Below, in pieces: positions 1 to 11,000 of a DNA stretch of 64,000 nt. Origin of the DNA: Nereocystis luetkeana (taxonomy: Eukaryota > Sar > Phaeophyceae > Laminariales > Laminariaceae); contig JARUPZ010000015.1 in the NCBI GenBank assembly GCA_031213475.1, positions 10,444,528 to 10,508,527 on the forward strand, written 5' to 3'. Below the pieces are notes generated by a model that saw only the letters and a list, made by a program, of their open reading frames with translations, had not been told where the DNA came from and made no database searches. The position numbers were made by a program, and so were the translations under genes. Numbering within the stretch: the first letter of the stretch is position 1; every line of letters starts with the position of its first letter.

Positions 1-171
1 AAACCAGAGTAGGTTTAGCAGTTTGGGAGAAGGGATGTTTTTACTTGAAAAATGTGTAGCGTGGTCTGCACTTCGGAATCGTCGTCCGCAACTGAGAAAT
101 TTCCTGGTTCGATGCAAACTCGGCGTGGCCGCGTTTATGGCGAGTTTTGGCCCGTTTTGGCTGCGGTTTGG

Positions 172-202
172 GGTCAGGGTTAGGGTTAGGGTTAGAGTCA
201 GG
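172..202 (+). repeat. Short interstitial telomere-like TTAGGG run
   Basis: Three TTAGGG-phase units with flanking variants (GTCAGGG, TTAGAG, TCAGGG). TTAGGG is the telomere unit of many eukaryotes. With only three units this is an internal remnant or chance, not a chromosome end. Confidence 0.5.
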
Positions 203-439
203 GGTTGGGTTGGGTCTTCGCCCGTACCTTGATCCCAACAGGAACCAAAACACCTGAACAGCCTACCAACCTAAAGATCCCTTCTCCCAGATTGTTAAAG
301 GTCCTCCAAAACCATTTGTATATTCGGTCGATATCCTATTATTAATAGCTATGATATCTACGATACAGTAAGTCGTCACAGGATGTATGCTGCATGTTGA
401 TCGCCGAAATACGAAATGCCGTGGTACGCAGATAAACCA

Positions 440-665
440 ACATGTAATTGGATTCCAGGTGGCACCGAATCCGACGCGACAAGTCGACGAGGGAAGAATT
501 GGCTGAAGTGTTCTCACGATAAAAATGCAAGCGACGAACCGCAGTGGGGAAGGGGGAAGAGAACCTGCTGTGTGACCCCGGATCTGAGTTACGACTAGGG
601 AGGATGTAAAGAGAGGGACAAGGGCGAAGTCAATAAATGGGATGAATGCCAAAAAAAGATCAGAA
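440..665 (+). mobile_element. SINE copy, body only (family S)
   Basis: It shares GACCCCGGATCTGAGTTACG and the phrases GTCGACGAGGGAAG and AATAAATGGGA with the reverse complement of the copy at 3745-4115. The tRNA-like head seen in the other copies is degraded or missing here. Confidence 0.65.
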
Positions 666-2399
666 AAGTGCCCAACGAGACAGGTATATATTTCCACCGG
701 CATCATCTCCTCTCCTGTTGCTGTATCGTACCAGGTATCATATATATATGCCAGGTATGTATTGACAGAGGCAGCATGAGGAGTGTTCGTTGTTGTACCG
801 GCACGTACCTGATGGTACAGTATCGATCGTGCAACGTACCGGAATTATTTTTGTTATGGTTTTCGCGTTGGGTCCGAGAGCATATACATGTATGTGTGTG
901 CGCCGTCGACTTTTTAGTGATGCGTGGCATTGTATTTGCTCCTGAACACCGACGACAACAATTTATTGGAACGAAGGTATCTCCGATTTAAAGCTCTCAA
1001 CCCCTCAGCCCGTTCACCCTTTCCCGGACCATGTGTGTGTGCCGCCGGCACACATGCGCAGCCTTGTATGCTACAATTATACTACAGTAGTAGGTGAAGC
1101 TGTTTTTAGATGTGGCGCTATTATTCCCTTTACAGCTTTTCGTACTTACTTAGGCTTCTTCTGTTGCGAGGGGGGGGAATATCGAGCGAACGAGCGAGCG
1201 ATGTAGCGGGCGCACACTAAAAGAATACACATACCAGGTACATACGTAGACTTCGTGAGTGTGGGTGGAGGTGGGATGGTGAGCGAGTGGGTGGGGGTGG
1301 GGGTGGGATGGTAAGTGAGTGGGTGTGGGTGGGTAGGCGTGTATGCTGTGTACTGCTGTGCATCGCGGTTTTCATCTATCTGTAATTTGTATATATGGAG
1401 GTGTTATCTTTATCCTTGGACTGAAAATTATAATCCCCACGGGGACTATTGTTCTGTGCCCCCTCTTTGCTCTACGTACGGCACACGCAAAGACAGTAGA
1501 AAGTAAGTGGTGGGTAAGTATGTCCCTGGGGCGTTTTTTTTCAATAATAGGTATCGTCCAGCAGCAGTGTGTTTGTACGTATGTGAGAAATCACAACCCG
1601 TACGTAGTACGAGGTGGGCCGGGCAAGACACAAACATAATGGCTGGACTAGATATCCGAGGCGGTTTTTGGGAATCAGGAACTGAAAATTGGACACGTGT
1701 TTTCTGTTTGTATAGGTAGTAAACTTATTTACGAGAGGACGTTTTTTTTGCTTGTTTTAATTCGTGAGCTTCCCCAATATTATTGGAATTGGGATTTTTG
1801 TTTTGCGACGAATCGTCTAAAAAAATTGAGAACAGAAAAACGTACCACCGTGCATATATATATCTGTTATACTCATAAAAATCGATTGTCAATATTTCAT
1901 ACAAAAAAAGCGAAAAACTGGGCTGGGAGATCGGGACTTTGTGTCCCTCATCGTAACATCTTGACTTAGTATAGCGTATCATAAACACACTGTATCTCTT
2001 GACAGACAACGAAATAGGCGATAGTGAGGATATCGATCCTTTCGCCATGCGCCAGGAAATGTTCACACCGAGAATCAGCGTGATCCACTCCGTACAGATT
2101 TTCGCGGTTCGTAGAGGCTTTCGTACGGAAAATATCTACGTGTGTGACGGGATTTATCAGATATTTCTCGACGAAATCAACTCGGATTTCAAAATTTGGG
2201 GTGTCTGCAAGTGCGCGGTGGGCTTAGGAACACGCTTCTCAAATTTAGAATCAAAATGTTGACAAATGACTGCAAAACCACCAATCGAATGAAAATCTGT
2301 TTTATGGCTGGCCCAGCTCGTTCATGGCAGCCGTAGTACAGTAGTATAGGAGGTGACTTCCTTATAGATGACATACAGCACATGCGAGGGATAGAATTA

Positions 2400-2665
2400 T
2401 TCATAGTGGTCAGGCGTCTGTTGCGTGCCGGGCCATCGCAGGGCCCCCCCGGGAGGGCCGCCGGAAGCCAAAAATTGCTATACACGGTATGCGCGAAAAT
2501 ATGCCCGAAAACCAAGTAACAAAGTGCGTTTAAACGCCACCCTAACCTCGAAAAGGTGTGTATCGGAATTAGAACCTAAATTTCCTTTGTTGTACTTGTA
2601 GGGCGGATAGAAAAAGGGCCATTTTGACAAAAATGTTGCGCCAGCGCAACAGCGCAACAGCTAAT
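2400..2665 (+). repeat. Dispersed repeat family R, copy 1
   Basis: It shares CCGAAAACCAAGTAACAAAG, TCGAAAAGG.G.GTATCGG and CCAGCGCAACAGCGCAACAG, in the same order and orientation, with 40100-40505. No coding domain is recognised. Confidence 0.75.
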
Positions 2666-2854
2666 TGTATCCCTGGTACGTGCTGCTGAACTGCTGCTGT
2701 AGTCGTGGGTCGTGGTTTCCGTTGGCATGGAGTTCTTCTGCCGGGGGTGGCAAATTATCACCCCCCTGTTTTTGCATCTCCGTATTATTTATTAGTTTAT
2801 GTACGTACATCAGTATTGTGTTTATATGTATGTCCGTGTCATACTACTATTCGT

Positions 2855-3060
2855 AGGTATTGCGATACGGAGGAGGATAAGCTGGTGCGAGCTCTGGGCA
2901 CGAGAGCACCGGAAGGCGAGTGCAACATTGCGATACGGAGGAGGACACGCTGGTGCGAGCTCTGGGCACGGGAAAGCGCCGGAACGCGAGTGCAACACAT
3001 TGCTCCTGCCTTCCGGTGCTCCCATGCCCAGAGCTTGCACCAGCTTATCCTCCTCCGACT
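2855..3060. repeat. Two direct plus one inverted copy of a ~75-bp block
   Basis: Direct copies begin at about 2858 and 2926 (GCGATACGGAGGAGGA, TGGTGCGAGCTCTGGGCACG). An inverted copy follows at 3005-3060. Folded, the second and third copies form a long near-perfect hairpin. Confidence 0.85.
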
Positions 3061-3100
3061 CGCCAATCTCACGAGCGATCGCGTTCAGAGGGCGGTCCTT
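3010..3100 (-). CDS. Exon-like fragment, part of an inverted triplication
   Basis: Downstream of exon 23 a strong acceptor GGCACACAG|AAG opens a phase-0 frame with IAREIGESEEDKLVQALGMG. It could continue SIN3, but no similarity to its C-terminal domain is visible and no GT donor is clear (a GC donor GAAG|GCAGG is possible). Two degenerate copies of the same block occur on the plus strand at 2855-3000, so it may be a duplicated repeat rather than an exon. Confidence 0.25.
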
Positions 3101-3744
3101 CTGTGTGCCATACCAAAACACACGAAAAGTATTATGCTCAAGCTTTATAACTCGGAGGCAGAGCACGATCTAGATCATGTAGACAGATCATGACCTACTG
3201 TAGATCATGTACACTATATCCTGCCGTCGTGAGATTATGTGCACGTTCTGAACCTGTGTACAGGAAACCTGTGCTGCTGTAGCTCATGCAGCTTCTATGG
3301 CATCCCCCCTCATGTCTAAATATAAACTACCGCAGTAAATAGATAAACATATCAAGGATATACCTTCCCTGGTGGGTCTAAACCTTGAGGTGGGCATTGG
3401 GGATCTGCAACCCGGACCAAATTTTTGGAGATAACAAAAAGACCCCTCAGGTGCGAGATCGATATATATATTTCTTCGAAACTCATCTTTGTAAGCTATG
3501 TGTGATACGTCGATTGCGGGTGCTATACGGGTCGTACATGACCTCGTGCGTCTAAGCGGGACGGTGTATACTTCAGGAATCGCTTTCAGGCCGATTCGTG
3601 TAGCTTTGCCGCTGCTCTAGACTACCTATATACAATACCGTACAAACATGTTCTATATTTACGCTTACTACGTAGTTTTTTTTCATGAACCGAAACCGAT
3701 TTATTGTTGTCAACATTTAACTTTGCCTGACACACCATGAAATA

Positions 3745-4115
3745 TTTGTAAGTGTTTTTTCTTCTTCTTTTTTTCCCGTCCCATTTATTTTCTTCACCTT
3801 TCTTTTCTCTCTCCTTCCTAGTCGTAACTCAGATCCGGGGTCACAAAGTAGGCTCTTTTCTCTCCTCCCCTCTACAGTTCGTGCCTTGCATAAAATTGTA
3901 TCACGAGAAGACTTCGACCTTCCCTTCCCTCGTCGACTCGCATCGAATTGCGCCTACCCATGCTACTAGTAATAGGCGCCGTCAGCAGTCGATTCGCCTT
4001 TTGTATATTTTGCAAATTTTACTAAAAAATCCGACCCACATGGGATTCGAACTCCAGCACCTGCTTGTAGCGTTTGAGGGTACGACTGAACCACCGGGAC
4101 TACCGGCTTTCTTCG
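3745..4115 (-). mobile_element. SINE copy with tRNA-like head (family S)
   Basis: On the minus strand the head at 4115-4025 carries an A-box-like TGGTTCAGTCG and a B-box GAGTTCGAATCCC, preceded by GCCGGTAGTCCC. The body continues to 3745 with CGACGAGGGAAG and GACCCCGGATCTGAGTTACG. RNA polymerase III internal promoter boxes plus an unrelated body define a tRNA-derived SINE. Some lower-case tRNA stems no longer pair. Confidence 0.75.
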
Positions 4116-4910
4116 TGGTGAAAAACAGCTTCGTCGTTTGTGGAAAGACCAAAAGACACATATATACGACGAGGTACAACGACGACGTCGTGTAGATTCT
4201 ACACCCTCACGCAGCTCCTATCACGTAGTAGGTCAGCCTGCAATATGTTTCGTTGCTGACCCTGGAGGGTCTGATCATGCCTCTCCTAGTCGTATCCCAC
4301 TGTGCTCCCCTACCCTGACTGCTGTGGCGGCCTCGGGCGTGGGTGATATATTGCTTGCTGCTCGCACGCCCCATTAATTTGTCTTATATATCAAATACAG
4401 GCAGATTTCCTTATTATGTAATGCTGCTCGGTAGTATTAATAGTGATGATGGTATCCCATTACAAATTTATAAAGCAATATTACCAGGTATGAAATACAC
4501 ACCGGAAAAAAATCCCCCTCGTGGCAAGCTACGTGCAACCTCGAAATATACATTTATTTGGTTTCCCAAATAGACACACCCACTCCTTGAACTCTGCAGC
4601 GTCAATTTTAGTTTTCCTCTTGTACGGACTGTATTTCCTGCATGAGGCCATGTAAAACCCAAAGAACGCGCAATCGAGTATCACACACACAGCTTGCAAA
4701 GAAAAGTTTCGACGAAATCCTCGATCTCACAGCTGTTGTTTTTATTCTATAAATGTACATGGTACACCAGACGCTTCTTCTCACGCCTCTAGATGACAGG
4801 GTACTATCCAATATATACTACTTCTGATTTATAACCTACGTCTATTATATAGAAGTCGTCAACAATTTATTCTCTAGAAGTAGTCTACATCGGTGTGATT
4901 TTCCTCTGAC

Positions 4911-5009
4911 CTGGCTGGCCTTGCGGGCCTTCGCTTCCTCTGCAAGGGACACGGCCTTGCCAAGACGCTCGCAGAGCACGTGGTGAAGCCTCATCAGCAC
5001 GTACAGCTC
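4911..5009 (-). CDS. SIN3: SIN3 exon 23: conserved RLHHVLCERL segment
   Basis: A 33-codon exon with acceptor GGAAACAG|GAG and donor CCAG|GTCAGA. It encodes ELYVLMRLHHVLCERLGKAV then SLAEEAKARKASQ, matching the SIN3 consensus WY.F.RLHQILC.RL...... The phase is 0 on both sides. This is the last exon I can assign with confidence. Confidence 0.93.
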
Positions 5010-8000
5010 CTGTTTCCATCCCAAAAGCCGTAAAGAATGAACAAACGAGGACGACCCAGCGGACAAAGCTGACGGTATCGGTTGAGGAATCGAACCAACG
5101 CACAAATGAATCGAATTAACAGACATATTCACCAACGAACCCACGAATGAACGAGCGGTGTTCGTGGAGCAGCTCGTCAATCGTAAATCTTCAACCTCTA
5201 CGAGGCAATCGCGAATCCTCGATCGTCAGTTACCAGTCTCGAATCAGCAATCATCACTATTAAAAACGTATATCGGGGTTTAAAGCCATACCTGGTACCC
5301 ATTTTAAACCAATCCGGCATGAGACTATACCGGAGAGCACACGACAAATCCACGTACCTGGTATATCGGCTAGACACCGAAACAAGTGCTTGGAACTAGT
5401 ATGGCGTCATTTTTTCAGTGGTACCAGGTATGAGATAAGACCATATCACTGTAGGGATAATACTATATTTACTATTAAATACCTGGTAGTAGCTTGTCAG
5501 TGGGTGGTCTCAAAATGTTAGAATGGGTACACTGCTGTCGCCAATCACAAATGACCAACAGTGACATGCCATATCGTCATACGCCAAACGAGACCAAACG
5601 AGAAGCGCCAAGAATTGGATTTCCTATCGTAAATTTGTTTCACGGTCCGTGGATTGTCTGCAACAACTAACCCCGGGTCCTGCAGACGAAGAACCTGACG
5701 TCGTAAATTTGTTTCACGGTCCGTGGGAAGTCTGCAACAACAAAAAATATACATGATCAGGGTCTTGCAGACGAACAACCTGACGACGGCGCCATGGTCC
5801 CATGCAATCACCAACACTGACACCAATACTGACAGCACCACCGCCCTCACCCCCACCAAACACCAACCACACTACTCGAACGACGCAGTTCCTGAAAAAG
5901 TAAGCGTAACCCCCCGCCCCCCGCCCTCCCACAACCCCCCCCACCCCCCTTCTCCCTCATAGCTACCTGGGTGCACAGCATCATGCGCTCGGAGCTTGGG
6001 AGCAACGGTCCCAAGTCCACCCCTCCATCCACATCCATCTCGCTTTCCGAACCCTCCGCCCCACTCCCTGTACCCGAACTACCACCGCCTCCATCTCCAC
6101 CTCCTTCTTCGCTGAGGGGGGAAGGCGGGACCCATGCCGCTTCTTCCGGACGAACCTTCGGGAGGAGGTTGTAGAGGGAGGGCACGGGAGGGAGGGAGGG
6201 AGGGAGGAAGGAAAAGGGGGAGGGGGGGAGTTGCAGGTGATAGCTCAGCTTGCGCTCGCCCACGTACAGCTCATGTACCGAAATACTCTTCAATGGCACG
6301 CACACGAGGTCCTAAGGCATGCGTGCAATCAAGCTAAGCAGCCCCGCCACCAGGTACCGAATAACACTAAATACCGGGCACAACACGCGTGAGTGACTCG
6401 GTTGATACCACACCAACGTCACCACGAACACGCACAACACAGGATTCGACCATTTCCCCACAAAACCAAAGCCCGTTCGTACTATCGTATAAAGTACCGG
6501 GCACTCTTTCCAGGCCCTCTCCTGTAGTATTGAACGGCAGGAAAATATCCCAGAATACCAACCTTTTTCATGCACGTGCCGCAGCAAAAACCCCTCCCGC
6601 TTCCCTCTACAACTCGCCCCATCCCCAGAAGAACGCCATCCGTGTTCAACGGCAGACCCCCCCCCCTCTTCCTTCTACAGCCTCTACCTCAAGCAAGGCC
6701 TGCCTGGTCGGTAAACGCCAGACGTGCTCCGTCCCGGTACTGTAGGGGTCTACGATCATATAACTACGATCATGCATTGCATGAGTACCCCCCCCCTGCT
6801 CCGTGTTGAAAGGGATGCGCAGATAACACATGAGTACACCCCCCCCGCCCTCCCACTTCTCTCTACAACTCCCTCACTCACCAGAAGAATCTCCTTGGCA
6901 TCGACAGCGACGCGTTCCCCCGTGGAAACCATTACCCCCTCCATAGAGATGACCGGACCGGGCGGGACAGCCCGTCCAGGTGAGGGGATCGGGGCCGGGC
7001 CCCTTGTCACTGCCGTCACGCGTGCCTGCCCTGTCCTCAACAGAACCTGGAGGAAGAAGACAACACAAAACACAATCAACGTGGGAAAATAAAAATAAAA
7101 AGGAGGAATGGGACAAAGGTATTAAGGGATGATTGAGGTCGATGCTATTGGTACCAGACAGGTTGCTGAACGTTTGGCCAAACCTCCCGATCCAATCACA
7201 GTCGACATGCGGAGGCGGTGTCTCCCCCCCCCCCCCCCCCTCGCCACCCCTCCCCTCTCCTCTCCCTCCGTTATTTTTGGTTCTCTTCTTTTGGTTAACT
7301 AGTTAGTAGCTGTGAAATCCTGCTGATTGACAGCTGTGTGAACAGGAATCAATCGTGCTTTTCGTCGAATTCACACCCGGCAGATTCGTCATGTATTGTG
7401 ACTACGTACAGAGTCATAATCTATACCCACGAGGCAGACCTGCTTCTCAGTCGCGGGATCAGTACTCGAGGACCCGAGAACCCTTCCAGCAGATCACTTG
7501 AGCGGTAAAAATAGTCATATTGGACAGCAGTGCCGTACCCACCAGACAGGATGCACTATTTTTTATTTAATACCCTGTGGTGCTTCGTATCACTGGGGTA
7601 CTATTGGTGTTTTTTAAAGTGAATAGTCTACTACTCCTAGTCACCAGGGCTGTGACTTGGCTGACTACATTTCGGCAACAAATTATCAGTTGATTGGTTG
7701 GTTCGTTGGGTATTACCGTGCCTCGATTAGAATAGTTTTGGCTAGGTATTCAAGTTATTCAATAGTCGTGTGCGGTAAACTACGGGAGTTCTGCGTCTTT
7801 GCATATGAGTGGCGCGTTTATAAATCGAGGATTGCTTTTAATTGATACCTACCAGGTACTAAACTGTAGCACCACATATAACCCCTCAATGAATAGTATA
7901 GGAAATACTGCAACCCCTCTATTCGGGACAAGCTACCTGCAACTAGTGTAGGGTTGTGGTTTTGCACGAGAAACAATATTCAAGTCAGTTAGTTGGCATA

Positions 8001-11000
8001 ATTCGGCACCCCACTATTAACACTAGTATTTAATACCAGGTACTGGTACTCTATACTGTACCATCTAGCCTTCAAGCCCAGCCAATTTACAGCCGAAACA
8101 AGAGTTTGCCAGGTTACCATAGTGGCTACCCCTTTTTAGGAGACTTCACCTCGACTAAGAGAATAGTACAGTTGAGGGAGGCTGAATTGCCCGGAGCCGC
8201 CTACACATACGTTTTCCACTACTACTATCCTCTACACAGTGGATGAGAGAGACGGTTATGAATAGTGAAGAGTGGCATTTTCGGCCTGTACCACACCTCT
8301 CTTGGGTCGGGGTATTCACTGTACTTATCGCATCAGGTACTTGGGATAGGCTCACCAAACCGCTCGTCTCCACCTGTGCAAGGCCAGGGGTTGGAGTCCC
8401 CACCACCCCCCTTCCAATAGGGTCGTTGGGCGGCTTCAATATCCTACGGTCAGAATTCTTCTCTTCCCAGGACAACAAACCTCCCATCCACGCGCGTAGA
8501 ATCGGCAGAGTCCTGTAGTGCAAAGCATGAACAAAATCCCGCTCGCCGGGGAATGTGGGGAAGGCGTTTGAAGAGAGGAGGGGGGCGGGGGGGGGGGGGG
8601 GTGTACTCGATAGGAGAGATATACTCGATCTCGTGCATGGCCGTAGTCGTATGACCATAGACCCTCGCATCCCTACAATGGCGGGACGGAGCATGTCGGG
8701 TTTTCACCGACCAGTCAGACATTGCTTGCACCTAGCGTGAAGCGCCATGAGGTGTCCGGCGAGTCGCATGAAGGGCGAGCTGCATCCTACTAAGAACCGC
8801 TTGTGAGGCGGACTCGCATATCGATGACGGCTTCAATGAGTTCATTTAATTCCCGGTGTAGCCACTTCCTGAGGCAGCAATGGCAGTACCATGTAACCGA
8901 CTCTTGGGTGTCTTACCTTGAACACTACCAGGTACGTGATACGATCAATTCCCATGTGCGGAGTAAGAATGACACTATTACGGCAGATACGGAGGGGTCG
9001 GGGGGGGGGGGGAGGGGGGAGGTATTCCAGAAGGAAACAAAAGAAGAAAACAAACTGCTGATTATCCGGCTTGTTGGGGTAGCGTACGTACCCTATACCC
9101 TATTGCTGGGGTACCCTTACTTCAACGCACTGAGCACACACGCTGTCTCATGACACTACACGTATGGCACGCCCACATAAATAAGAGGACGGCCGTTAAG
9201 ACGACCACGCTTGCCATTTTGATGTCGCTACACAGCAAGAGTCGCTCTACAGCAGTGTCGGTATGATATGCGCCAGCCAGCCAGCCAGCCATACCGTCAC
9301 TATATCATACCGGCAACAGGCACTACTCCGCACACTAACACACTGGTCAATATACATCTGGGCCGAACGATTTCAAAGGCCCCATCTCGTGGAGGGCAGC
9401 CGACACTAGTCAACCGGCACTATAGAGGGAGCAGTACTAAAACGACCGTACTTCCAACCATAAAGGTCCTACAATAAATACAAAATGAAACTTGACGCGC
9501 TGCTCTGTTGTCTGACGGCGAAACTCACCGGAGCATCTTGGCCTTGTCAGCCAGGAAGTTGGAGGAACATTTCACGGCGTGAGTGAGCAGCTGGTGCAGG
9601 TCTCGTCGTACCTCCGCCGGAGGATAGACCAGGGTGACGTGTGGCTGCACAAAGTGCGGCGCGGTCGATTCCAGCTTCACCCTGCCAAGCACAAGAGCAT
9701 GCACAACAGCGCAAGAACACAAGGACGAAACATAATAAAACGGGACAGGAAAATTACAAGGACGTACTCAAAACACATCCACAAGCTAAAGCACGAGCAA
9801 AAGCGCCAGGACATTCACGAGCACGCCCTCAAATTTAACCCCAAGCAAATGTACAAGCACACGCACAAGCAAAGCAACAACAAACAAGTGCAACCTCCTA
9901 TCCTAACCGAAACACGCACATCAACAAGCAATCAACCACCACCAAGACCAAAACGAACGCGTACTATGTCATGTCATATCATATCATGTCATGTCATATT
10001 ACGTTACGTTACGTCATGTAATACCTGGTAGTACGTTTCGTTACGTCACGTTATATTATGTTACTTGTATGTTTTTTATGCTATGTTATGCTATGCTATG
10101 CTTTGATACGGTAGCTCTGTGGTTGTCATGGTATGGTATGGTATGATGCAGTATACACAAAAAAAATAGCCGAACTAAAAAAAGCGTGTGGTATCATGTT
10201 CCCCACAGATACACGAGGAGACCCGACGACTAAAAAAACACAAAAAAAGGGTCACGATTTTGAAGAGCTGTGTATCGGTTCGGTTTGAGATATTTCTGAT
10301 TCCAGAGAAGTAAAAATGGGTTCGCCGGTTATATTTCTTCAAGCTACCTAGCGCAAAAATGTCAATTCTGGTTCGAGGTAATGACTGGTAAGGTTCAAGA
10401 TTGGGCAAAATGCCTTGGCATGGCCATACCTACGGGTACACAATAGACATACTAGTATAGCAGGTATTCCGGCTTTAGATCATTCTGATTCAAGTCCTAT
10501 AGTAGTGCTGCAACCCTTGTTCTTGGGACGAAATACTTGGGATTAGCGCAGGGTTGAGGGTTGATTTATGCTGCAGTAAAGGGGCTAGGAGAGGCTGGAC
10601 TTTCTTGGCACACCTCTCTCTTAGACCGTGCCCATCAATTGAAACCAAAAACAAAAGGTTGCAGTGACCCACCCACCCACCCACCCACCCACCCACCTTT
10701 CAGCAGTGGCGAGACTGGCCGCCTGCACTTGAGCTTCGTACTCTGCCACTTTTTCCTCCTAATCACACCCGCGCGACAAATAATTAGATAAGGGGATAAG
10801 GATGTTAAAGCAGGCAATTTTACAGGCATGAAGTATTGAACTACTGTACTTCATTAATAGTTAATTTCGGGGAAAGGGCATACTAAGTATATATTATACC
10901 AGGTATTATATATACCGGGTATATCCGTAGAGAACGCCGGGAGTAGACGGTATGAACAAGATACTATTGATAGTATACCTGGTATATAATAAAGAGGGTA

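Larger units (their letters stand above)
1..4910. other. Non-coding stretch left of the last SIN3 exon
   Basis: It holds two SINE copies, an interstitial TTAGGG run, a G-rich tract (1140-1340), one copy of a repeat family shared with 40 kb and an inverted triplication. If the SIN3 gene is complete, the C-terminal domain exons should follow here or further left, but I could not recognise them. A plus-strand frame at 1999-2262 (87 codons, acidic start) is the only other open frame of note and has no recognisable family. Confidence 0.6.

Noticed and set aside
172-202. Telomere end
   Set aside because: Only about three TTAGGG units, followed by more than 60 kb of ordinary sequence with genes.
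5847-6305. 152-codon minus-strand frame as a stand-alone gene
   Set aside because: Only the part between the splice sites at 6155 and 5967 fits; it is SIN3 exon 22.
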